64,000 nt of DNA from Terfezia claveryi (Eukaryota > Ascomycota > Pezizomycetes > Pezizales > Pezizaceae). Position 1 is the stretch's first letter, and every line of letters begins with the position of its first letter. Location of the stretch: positions 310,001 to 374,000 of the forward strand of contig WHUX01000036.1 of assembly GCA_015179025.1 (NCBI GenBank), read 5' to 3'. Below the pieces are notes generated by a model. The model was not told where the DNA came from. It saw nothing but the letters and a program-made list of their open reading frames with translations, and made no database searches. Below are positions 48,092 to 57,300 of the stretch, piece by piece. Position numbers and translations under genes: made by a program.

Positions 48092-50015
48092 ATGTCGGCG
48101 CCGGCAAAACGAAACCTGATCCTCACTATCGATGCATTTGGGACTTTAATCAAACCCCGAATTCCCATCATTGATCAGTACAAAGAGGAAGCAGCCAAGC
48201 TTGGGGTGCAATTCAATGTTACGAATGACCTTGATAAGTTGATGGCCAGTGAATTTAAGAAGGGTAAGCTCCATTCATTGACCCATGTTCAGCAATTAAG
48301 GCTCTTGCTGATGACAATTGCTAATGGAAGTTTGAAGCATACAATCAGGCGCAACTAAATCATCCAAACCACGGCGCCGGAAAGAAGGAAATTGGTTTTG
48401 AAGAATGGTGGCGTATCGTATGTTGCTCATTACGCATCTCCCGCCTTTGGTGTCAAACCGGAATACTGACTATGGCTGTTCTATTTAGGTCATCAAGAAT
48501 ACACTCCAACCCTTCACCGCAAAAATCCCAAGCGGACTCGCCCCCGCCCTCCTCAAACGCTTTTCCTCCTCAGAAGGCTATGACCTCCACAATGACGTCC
48601 TCCCCTTCCTCAAATCCATCTCCTCCAGAAACCCACCCTGGAGGTACCCACCACTAGTCACCATCCCCCCCAACAGCGCCTCACCCCCGGATATGCCCAT
48701 AACTATCTTTGGTATTCTCTCAAATGGCGATCCCCGCATTCCAATGATTCTCGAGTCCCTCGGCATAGCGAAATACTTCTCCTTCCAGCATTTGTCATAT
48801 ATTACCGGCATCCGAAAACCCTCAAGGGAAGCTTTTCGAAATGCCAGGCAGACGGGGCTCAGGATTGGGAAAGGGAACCCCAGCTACACAACGAGGGATC
48901 CTACGACTAGGGCTGAATTGACAAAGAAATGGCTTGGATGGGATTTCATTCATGTGGGGAATGATGTTTCGCACGACTGGTGTGCAGCGCGAAAGGTCAC
49001 GGATATGCAACCGGTGTGGCTTGACCGAGACAATGCGGGCTTGGGGAGCGGAGATTCGATGACGAAATTTATCAAACGCAGTACAGATGAGTATCCGATG
49101 CAGATGCCTCATATGGCTGAGGGAATGAAGGATTGGGGGGATCATTTAACAGATGAGAAGAAGTGGAATCTTCTAAATACTCCTAAACCAAAGTCCACAG
49201 GAAACCCCACCCCCCAAGAGCTACGAAATGAGCTAAGGAGGTCTACCATCACTAAGCTCACCGAGCTGCCTCACCTATTCCCACACTACTCTATTCCACC
49301 GGAAACTGGGGATGATAACCCAATATCAATAGCATTAAGAGACCCAGATATGTGGGACGACGAAATAAAGAAGCTCGCGAAAAGAAGACATCAGGAAAAT
49401 CGTAGGACTTTAGCGATGGTGTCGCAGATGAAACTGCCAGGGAAAAAGAAGTTCTGGGAAGAAGTGAAGGGGGAGAAGGAATACGGGAAAAATATGGAGC
49501 GGCAAGCAAAAAAGGAGCGAACTCCGGCGAAGTACGTAGGGAGGGGTAGAGAACGAGGAAGTTATTCACGAAGGTACAGTAACGGAAGAGAGGAGATATC
49601 TGGTGTTAGTGCCGAGAGGGTAAGCCAGCCGGGGAACCGGGAGATGTCTGATTACGCCCGGCCGTGGAAGCTAGGGAGGAACGCGAAGACGAAGTACGTA
49701 GGGAGGAGCGAACGAGGAAGTTATTCACGAAGGTACAGTAGCGGAAGAGAGGAGATATCTCGTGTTAGTGCCGAGAGGGTAAGCCAGCCGGGGAACGAGG
49801 AGATGTCTGATTACGCCCGGCCGTGGAAGCTAGGGAGACGAGAAAGTTATTCACAAGACAATAACGGAAGAGAGGAGATGAGGAACGCGAAGGATACTGG
49901 TGGTAGAAGAAACGTGTCAAATGTAGAGATGAGCAGCGAGAGGGCAAGGGCGACCCAGGGGAAAAGTAGGGAGTTCAAAGGTGAATCTCAGTGGGATTGG
50001 TACCGGCGGCAATAG
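48092..50015 (+). CDS. HAD-superfamily hydrolase-like protein with duplicated basic tail
   Basis: Exons 48092-48263, 48338-48417 and 48489-50015 give 592 residues; introns of 74 bp (GTAAGC...GAAG, branch CTAAT) and 71 bp (GTATGT...TTTAG) keep phase. HAD motif I is TIDAFGTL (nucleophile Asp14), motif II ILSNGD (Ser162), motif III RKPSREAF (Lys194), motif IV HVGNDVSHD (Asp243/Asp247). The residue two after Asp14 is Phe, as in the haloacid-dehalogenase-like DAFGTL/DAYGTL branch, where phosphatases have Asp. The FKKAYNQA...FEEWW cap region resembles the HDHD3/yeast DPI35 group. A Lys/Arg-rich C-terminal extension of about 250 residues carries a 54-residue tandem duplication (from residue 432). 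Substrate unknown. The ATG at 48092 places motif I at the usual distance from the N-terminus. Confidence 0.85.
49530..49836 (+). repeat. 162-bp coding duplication in the HAD gene
   Basis: The segment beginning AAGTACGTAGGGAGG at 49530 recurs at 49692 with few changes, and a third partial unit (AGTTATTCAC...) follows after 49836. The period, 162 bp, is exactly 54 codons. The repeated peptide contains RGSYSRRYS, VSAERVSQPG and SDYARPWKLG. The high identity indicates a recent in-frame duplication. Confidence 0.9.
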
Positions 50016-50107
50016 ATGTTTAAAGTTGCATTCCTCAGTACGAGGAAATTAGACGATGGACATGTTGACTGTAATTGATACGGAGTAATATATAGTCTTC
50101 AGAGGTC

Positions 50108-50228
50108 GTTGTGCCAACCAGACTAAGTAATATATACAGTGGATATTTGACCGAGACTAAACCAACGTAGACTTATCACATGACATGAAGTCCCGAAAAG
50201 GGGTGCTAACCAGACTGGTTGGCACAAC
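50108..50228. mobile_element. Short foldback with GTTGTGCCAACCAG arms
   Basis: GTTGTGCCAACCAG at 50108-50121 is perfectly repeated in inverse at 50215-50228, and pairing extends a few bases further with mismatches. The total is 121 bp, right beside the larger TIR element. Probably a MITE; family unknown. Confidence 0.55.
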
Positions 50229-50254
50229 ACCCTCAGCAGTAAATTGCATTATTT

Positions 50255-51029
50255 AGGGGTTGAATCCCAACCTGGTTCATGCACAAGGTCAGAAATTACG
50301 GTGGCGTAATTTCAAGTTCAAGTTCGTCGAACCAGACAAAATCGTCTGGTGTCTTGGTTTCTGGCCAAGGAACCTGGTTCATCGCACATACATACCGCTC
50401 ATACACAACGCACCCTCCGACCATGGATGAGAGAGGAGGTTGAGCGACTTATTGGCTGGATGGAAGAGAATTAGGAGCTATTGCGAGGGAAGCAGGTTGT
50501 ATGGCACAAGGAGGTAAAGGATCAGGTATTTGCTGATGAGGAGCATATTACAGTGAAAAGGATCTCAGAAAAAATGGGCAATATAAAGAAGGCTTGGAAG
50601 GATGCGAAAGCTATGCAAGCCCGTTCAGGATGGGGAATTAAATCAGAGGAGAATGAGGAGTCTATCAATGAGATATTGGAGTGGAGATGCCCTTTCTTCT
50701 GGCGTTTGGAGGGGGTATAAGGATCCCGTCCCAATGTATCTGTTGTTCTGCAGACGGAATCTATAGCACCTGAATTACCCCCCGAGCCTGCAATAAAAAT
50801 ACCCGCGGAAGAAATATCACAAAGACCTGTGGAGGTAGCATGTTGCGCTCTTTCTGACGTTCGTGGCATGTGTGTGATGTTGATGGTGGTTGGTGTATGA
50901 CGCTTTGGTCCATAGCAACAAACCTAGTTTATGAATATGAGGTAATCAAATTCCTCGGCCTATTTTAGTTAGCTTGTGGCTTGCACTAAAAATCTGGTGC
51001 TTGAACCAGGTTGGGATTTGACAACCCCT
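50255..51029. mobile_element. 775-bp TIR DNA transposon remnant with Myb/SANT-like fragment
   Basis: Left terminus AGGGGTTGAATCCCAACCTG (to 50284) and right terminus (50997-51029, reverse complement AGGGGTTGTCAAATCCCAAC) form inverted repeats of about 30 bp differing by a 3-base indel. ATTT flanks both ends (50251-50254 and 51030-51033) and may be a target duplication. Internal Myb/SANT-like coding remains suggest a PIF/Harbinger-like or related superfamily, in which such accessory proteins are known. No transposase catalytic domain fits in this length, so the copy is non-autonomous. Confidence 0.7.
50427..50720 (+). pseudogene. Decayed transposon Myb/SANT-like protein
   Basis: The frame from the ATG at 50427 reads MREEVERLIGWMEEN, meets TAG at 50472-50474, then continues in the same frame as ELLRGKQVVWHKEVKDQVF, HITVKRISEKMGNIKKAWKD and MQARSGWGIK until TAA at 50718. 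The Trp spacing and basic helices are those of Myb/SANT-like DNA-binding domains linked to DNA transposons. The single in-frame stop and small size argue against function. Confidence 0.65.
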
Positions 51030-51434
51030 ATTTATTCTCTAAGATCCCCAGTTCTAAATTAAATCTTCAGTTAAACCTGCTTAGTAACATCGAAATCACA
51101 CCTCATTCGTCCAAATATGCCACAATTCATGCCATGCTGATTGTTTTCCACGTAAACTCTTTCGAATTCGAGTAGGCTTTGGCTTTTCGGATGCCATTGT
51201 TGTGTCGTGATGTTGTGTCGTGAGGTTTTGTGGTGACGTTATGTGGTGACGTTGACTAAGGTGCTAATTTAATTTCAATTATCTCGTAAAGGGACTCTTG
51301 AGTCCCTTTACCAATTAAGAGTTCCATTAAATTACAATTAAGACTCTGGCCAATGAGAGGTGAGGCCAAGTAGACTATTTCTGCCAAAGTAAAAAACAAT
51401 TACCAAGAACTGGTCAGAATCGAACCTGCTCAGA
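51030..51434. other. Spacer between the TIR element and the tRNA
   Basis: There is a short inverted pair, GGGACTCTTGAGTCCC, at about 51292-51307, and repeated TTGTGTCGTGA/GGTGACGTT words at 51200-51255. No gene seen. Confidence 0.5.
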
Positions 51435-51506
51435 TAGCAACACCTCGTTTCGATCGAGGGCCCTCCGGGTTATGAGCCCGGCGCGCTTCCGCTGCGCCAT
51501 GTTGCT
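51435..51506 (-). tRNA. Initiator tRNA-Met (CAT)
   Basis: The 72-base minus-strand sequence folds as a full cloverleaf. The acceptor stem is AGCAACA/TGTTGCT with A1:U72, and the discriminator is A. The D arm is GCGC-AGCGGAA-GCGC, the anticodon arm CCGGG-CTCATAA-CCCGG (anticodon CAT), the variable loop AGGGC, and the T arm CCTCG-ATCGAAA-CGAGG. A1:U72, three G:C pairs at the base of the anticodon stem and AUCGAAA (not UUCRANN) in the T loop are eukaryotic initiator features. No intron; CCA is not encoded, as expected. The gene lies 134 bp upstream of, and divergent from, the splicing-factor gene. Confidence 0.95.
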
Positions 51507-51640
51507 TAGATACCAGACTAACCAAAATTTACTATGTAGACAGTTTCGGCACTGCACTCGCTTACTAAGGTCGCGGCAGCCCTCACCTCCGAGACTTTCC
51601 TCACATCGCCCCAGAATTTAGCTAGAGACAAACACACACA

Positions 51641-54319
51641 ATGTCCGACCCCACACCATTTCCGAATATAAAATCCAAGCTCCACGCTCCCACGAAGAAA
51701 TCGGCTTTCGAAAAAGCGAAAGCAGAAGCAGAGGCCAAGCGGCTGCGGGAGGAAGCCGAAACTGCAGCTGTTTACGAGGATTTTCTAAAGTCATTCTCAC
51801 AGGATGATGCACCAGCACAGTCGAAACCGATGGGGGCACCTCCAGGGAGGGGTGGGTTCGGAGGAGGACCTGGGGGAAGGGGCGGAAATGCGTTGAGGCC
51901 ACCCCCGCCCAGTGGGCCTGGGGCGGGTCAGAGGAGGCACTTCACGGTGCCAAGTACATCTGGAACTGGTACAGGGAAAGTGGGAGGGTTCTCGCTGGGG
52001 GGTAGAGCGGAGAGGGGGGCCATGGAAGGGCCAGCGGGGAGAAAGAGGAATTTGGAATTTGATGATCACCAGGCTAGCGAACGGGAGAAACGGAGGTTGA
52101 GGGATAGCAATATGGGGATTCTAGCATTCGAGAACTCAACAGAAGCAGTATCAAAGAAGGAGGATTATTTCCCGCAGGAAGCGTCAGACGAGGATGAGGA
52201 TGACAGTGCCCGAAAGGAGCAGCCAAGGCCTACCGTCCAACTCAGGAACCTCCCGCCAGGTCTCACTAAGGACGAAGTCAGGACACTATTCAAGGAAACA
52301 AACCCCAACATGATCCTCGACTCAATTCGCTTAATCCCCACCGTTCCCCTCGGCCCTTCGTCGACTATGACTGCTGCCACCACGAATCCCTCAAGTACCC
52401 CCATTCGGAAAGCGCAATCTGCGATCGTGACCCTATCCACCGAAACCCCTAGCTCTGAAATCGACGCACTAACTTCAACCCTCCAAAATCATTATCTGGG
52501 ACTCGGTTTCCGCCTCTCAATCTCCAGACAACTCGCCTCCGCTGCGCTCGCAATCACCCAACCTGGCTTTTCAGGACTAGGAGCTCCAGCCTCACGAGGA
52601 ACTGGAAATAGCACATCCAACCCCTTCGGCGCAAAAGCGCTTACTCCAAAGCCTACCAACGGTGGTCACCAGCGGGCTCCCCCACCAGGTTACCACCATC
52701 CACGCGGCTTCGCTCCCCCAGCTTCGTTTTCTGCTGGAGGCCGTCCTGGTAATATACAGAATAATGGGAACGCAAACTTACTCCAGGTCCACGTCACCCC
52801 GCCGACGTCCCTCCGCATGCTTAAGCTCATCCACAAAACTGTCGAGAGTGTGTTTACCCACGGCCCCGAATTCGAGGCTCTCTTAATGTCACAGCCGTCG
52901 GTCCGCAAAGATGAACGTTGGTCATTCCTCTTTGACACACGCAGTGAAGAGCACGCATACTATAGGTGGCGACTATGGGAGGTCTTGTCCGGGGCCAGTT
53001 ATAGGGATCATGGTGACTTGTCAAAAGGAGTCGAAATTTTTGAGGGCCCAAACCAGCCACTTTGGGTTCCACCGAAACGACAGCTGAGATATGAATGGGC
53101 AGGCAACTTGGACGATATCGTTGACGACCCTGACTATCATAGCGTTGGGGAGGGATCGGGCTCAGATTCGGAGAATGAAGATAGTAGACGAGACCGGGGG
53201 ATGAGGGATGGTCCGGGTGGCGCGCTACCAGCTGGTGGATTGGGGCTAGATAACGCCGGGGGCAAGGAGCAAAAATCCTACCTTGGCCCGTTGAATAGGG
53301 GAAAGTTGATGTGGCTAGTATGTAGGGTGCCAACAAGCACGACGAAGGTTAGGAGGGGGGACGTTGCTAGGGTGATGGCATTTGCGATTGAGAATGCAAG
53401 CGCGGCGGAGGAGGTTGTTGAGGTTCTGGTGGGGAATGTAATTCGGCCTTTAGGATTTCAGAAACATCTGTTCGAAGAAGCAACTCCATCCGGCGCCGAT
53501 GATGATAGGGACAACAGTGGAGAAGAAGATTCTCAAGCAAAGAAGGAGGAGAAAGCACAAGCTGCTGAAGCGGATATTTCCGGTGCAAAGATTGTTGCGT
53601 TATACCTCCTGTCTGACGTCCTCTCGAACTCCTCTCTTGGAATTCGCAATGCATGGCGCTACCGTGGGCTCGTGGAACAGAAACTTCGTGAGGCGAAGGT
53701 TATGGAGTCACTTGGGCGGACGTATCGCAGTCCTGATTGGGGGAGGATTCGGCGAGAGAAATTCCGGAGGTTGGTTGTTGGGATACTTAATTTGTGGGAG
53801 GGATGGAACGTATTTCCACAGGGGACGATGGAGGAGTTTATGAGGGGGTTTATGGAAGGTGGAAGAGAAGAGAGGGAAGGGAGTGAGAAGAAGGAAGGGG
53901 GGGAGAAGGAGGAGGTTGCGCAGCAGAAGACTAAAAGTAGGTGGAAGACGGTCGATACGACTGCTGAGCCGGCTGTTAATGCTGAGGTTCTGGCGAAGAA
54001 GGAGGAGGAGGAGATGGCTGATGGGGAAGAGGAGGAGGATGTCGATGGTGTGCCAATGGCGGAGGATGATGAAGACGTTGATGGGCTTCCGCTAGAGGAG
54101 GACGATGATGTAGATGGGGCTCCGATGCAGGCTGATGAGGAAGAAGTACACAAGCCACCATTACAGGAGGAAAACGAACCCCAGAAGGAGGAAAAGAAAA
54201 TGGGCTTTGGGGGAATGACATTTGGTGTTAGGGCGGTTGGTCTGGGTGTAGGACCACCTGTGAAGCGGAAGAGACCTAAGGCGGAGGATATGTTTGCGGA
54301 TGATGACGATGAGGACTAG
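51641..54319 (+). CDS. U2SURP: U2 snRNP-associated SURP/CID splicing factor (SR140 homologue)
   Basis: This single exon encodes 892 residues, starting at ATG 51641 after an A/C-rich leader. A charged N-terminus and a Gly-rich stretch (RGGFGGGPGGRGG) precede an RRM-like segment at about 195-305 (VQLRNLPPGLTKDEVRTLF). A SURP module lies at about 383-450 (LKLIHKTVESVFTHGPEFEA, then the YYRWRLWEVL pattern). A CID-type helical domain spans about 545-735 (FAIENASAAEEVVEVL, KIVALYLLSDVLSNSS, LNLWEGWNVFPQG). The tail is very acidic (EEEEDVDGVPMAEDDEDVDG) and ends with KRKRPK near the C-terminus. This order is that of SR140/U2SURP, which works with U2 snRNP in 3' splice-site recognition in the nucleus. 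The RRM is more divergent than the animal one. Confidence 0.9.
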   Translation: MSDPTPFPNIKSKLHAPTKKSAFEKAKAEAEAKRLREEAETAAVYEDFLKSFSQDDAPAQSKPMGAPPGRGGFGGGPGGRGGNALRPPPPSGPGAGQRRHFTVPSTSGTGTGKVGGFSLGGRAERGAMEGPAGRKRNLEFDDHQASEREKRRLRDSNMGILAFENSTEAVSKKEDYFPQEASDEDEDDSARKEQPRPTVQLRNLPPGLTKDEVRTLFKETNPNMILDSIRLIPTVPLGPSSTMTAATTNPSSTPIRKAQSAIVTLSTETPSSEIDALTSTLQNHYLGLGFRLSISRQLASAALAITQPGFSGLGAPASRGTGNSTSNPFGAKALTPKPTNGGHQRAPPPGYHHPRGFAPPASFSAGGRPGNIQNNGNANLLQVHVTPPTSLRMLKLIHKTVESVFTHGPEFEALLMSQPSVRKDERWSFLFDTRSEEHAYYRWRLWEVLSGASYRDHGDLSKGVEIFEGPNQPLWVPPKRQLRYEWAGNLDDIVDDPDYHSVGEGSGSDSENEDSRRDRGMRDGPGGALPAGGLGLDNAGGKEQKSYLGPLNRGKLMWLVCRVPTSTTKVRRGDVARVMAFAIENASAAEEVVEVLVGNVIRPLGFQKHLFEEATPSGADDDRDNSGEEDSQAKKEEKAQAAEADISGAKIVALYLLSDVLSNSSLGIRNAWRYRGLVEQKLREAKVMESLGRTYRSPDWGRIRREKFRRLVVGILNLWEGWNVFPQGTMEEFMRGFMEGGREEREGSEKKEGGEKEEVAQQKTKSRWKTVDTTAEPAVNAEVLAKKEEEEMADGEEEEDVDGVPMAEDDEDVDGLPLEEDDDVDGAPMQADEEEVHKPPLQEENEPQKEEKKMGFGGMTFGVRAVGLGVGPPVKRKRPKAEDMFADDDDED

Positions 54320-57300
54320 AGATTCTGGCTGGGCTGAATGATTTGAAACGGATGTTATTTGTATATTTAATACGAGCGGTCTTTGCTTTATTCCCTGGTG
54401 TCACAGTTTTCACAAGTGGTCAGTCAACCTGCTTAATTTTGTTATGCTATGGCTTACTCGGTCTTATACCGGGCTTACACCCTCAACGGGGGATGATGAT
54501 GCTTCTAGATTGTACTTTACCCGCGCTAATGCACTGTACTATACATATATATACGAGGCAGTTCGAGGTCTATAGACTAGCTTGATTTCCATCCGGTGTA
54601 CCTTGGCAACCAATCTTCTTGGTACAATTCAGGGTAATTCTTAGTTCGTGGTAATCTTCCACATAACAATGGAGTTGGATACTAATAGGACGACTGGTAC
54701 CCTTTACTATGCAATAGCTCCTGTGCAATAGCCTGGGTGGAACCTTCTTGACTAATATACTTATTAGTATCTAGTCTCTCTATCATAACTTCCAGGGACA
54801 AAACATATTTCGGTACTCGAGTGCACCCACCCCTTCGGGGGGTGTATGACGAGCCACCCGAAGTGAAGGGCGGGGCATATTAATTTCTCACATCCATAAT
54901 CCCTATGTACAGATATACGAATTGAACGAGAAAAGAGAAACCACCGAGGCTATAATCTGAGAACCGTCTGTTATTTATGTAAGAAATAAAAATGAAAACC
55001 GTCTCGATTCTGTTTCTGTTATAAGGGTAGGAAAAGAACTCTTCCACAGCGTCCCAATGCTTCTTCACCCTTCGTTTTCTTTAGACCAAAGCGGTCTGTG
55101 TAGGCCCTCCCAGTACTGGGCTGCTGGGATTAGCCTGGTCCTTTCTGGGAGATGTCTTGGGTAGCGGAATACGACGTGGGCCACATCCTGTCGCAGTGTG
55201 GGGCAGGCAGGGAAGGGAGTTGCCTTTGCCAATGTGGTTGCGCCAGGGTTTGTATGGTCTAGAAGCCCCCACCATCACTGAGTTATGCCTCAGCCCACTT
55301 CTCCCTTCTCCTCTTTTTCACCCTTCTACTCATATTTCTCTTTTCTCCTTCCCTACCTACTATCTACTTTACTTCTCTTCATTATACATCCTTTATTTTG
55401 GGGCATTACAGGGCCATGCAGCATACTACACATATCCTGAGGAGATATCCTACGATTACCCCGTATAGTTATGTACTGTTATTGTAGGGTCTGGCTTCTA
55501 CCCAGCAGCCAGGAGTTGCCGGTGGAATATCCTCCTCTCCTCTGACCCATTTGGATGCTTCCCCAGACCCGCCTCCCCGCGCCCCCCCGAGGACGACCAT
55601 CCTTGGTTTCTACTGCGGAATCCTTATCTGCTATCCAAAGCCTACTACAGAGATAGAGATATCATAGCGAGAGATTGGAACACAAACAAACAAAGCTCTG
55701 GGGCACCACCGTTGCACGCAACCACACTACTTCCTGGGTACCTAGCTGGGAGCGAGTGCACGGTAGGACTTCTTGCAACCAAAATTGCCCGAACCAATGA
55801 AAAGTCGAGAATCAAGCTCAGGCACCGATTCAGGGTAATGCTTTGCCGAACTATCTCGGGACAACCACCAAGCGGAACACCGATAAGACACTTCCTAATT
55901 ACATGGCTAACTCCCGCTTATCCCCCATCCTTATTATCGGTATTTGTGCGCAGACACCGTACTATAGATTTGCTTCCACATTCTTCATCCTTCCTTCTCT
56001 TTTTCTCTTCTCTCCTTCTCCCCCATTCCCTTCGCTCCACTTTTCGCCTCTCTTCTCTTCACTCCGTACCCGAGACCATCACAATACAGCTCTTCTGGGT
56101 AGGGACGTCTGTTCCCTTTCACATCTTTTATTCCAGGCGTAGGAACCACCCCTCTATGTTCTTGATATTCCGCCTGGATCTTCAGATAATGCATTTTAGC
56201 AGGGCCAATGCTGGAAATGTCTCGAAACTGTGGACAAAAATTGCTATAGAAAACTTAAATACACAGGTTAGACATAAAAAAACAAAGCCCTAGGAACCCC
56301 CCACCAAATTACTCCCCCCACACAATAATGCAGCTCGTCAACAAGCATGCCCACCACTTATTCTCACATTCGCCAGACACACGGACGGTAATTTAAAAAT
56401 CGTTGACAGTAATGGCATGAGGCTAGAAGGTAGTCACTATAGCGGGGGTGTCCACCCTCATCTACGACCATAATCAGATCATGAAAAGCTTAAGGACCAA
56501 CCCCACTAGCACACTTTTACACTCCCTCACTGAAATACTCCTATTTATCTTCCATCTTTATTTCGTGGCTTCCAACAACACAAACACATGAGCTGAGGGC
56601 AGGCTCACCCATATTATTGGTCGGTGGGCACCTATCGAGTATAATTTTCGGTTTTCGATTCTCTTTTCTTTTTTTATTCCTACTTCATTCTTGAGCTCTG
56701 CTACTCCCTTCCCTACTACATATACACTCCACTTCACGGTATATTGTTCCATTCCACGAATACAATTTCATATACCGGTATACCTGAGGATAACTTACCA
56801 CACTACACATTGTTCTTAACATCTCCATTATTATATCGTAACAAGGCTTCTTGCAGGGTTGAAGACGACTAAAATCTACCCCGTGCGCACTACGACTTTA
56901 TCGGCGGCTTCTCTACAACCCAGGTTTCAGAGGTTCCTAGGTCAATGATGTTGCGTACCCACTCTGGTTGTTGCTCATTTGAACGCTTCCGCTTCCTGTT
57001 CTGAAGACGTACGACAACAAACCGTCTTTGGCTTATACCCATGAAACTTTCTGAAACTGCTGTTGCAAAGTAATGAGATCAACACATACAAGCAATTCTC
57101 TAACTATCAGACGATACTTTTTCACACAGCCCTAATTGACATGATACTGTAGGACCCTACAATCAAAGACCTAAGCTTCTTGCGGGTATTTGGGAAACAT
57201 TCGGGCTTAAACCTATGTTTATCCCACTAATATGTTTGTGATGTCTCATGTCAACTCTACATACGAGCATGCTGACAACAATTGTTCGTGAGCAACGGCA

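Noticed and set aside
54825..54845. CACCCACCCCTTCGGGGGGTG hairpin resembling a bacterial terminator
   Set aside because: The window is nuclear eukaryotic DNA, no gene ends there and no T run follows. Treated as a chance GC-rich hairpin.
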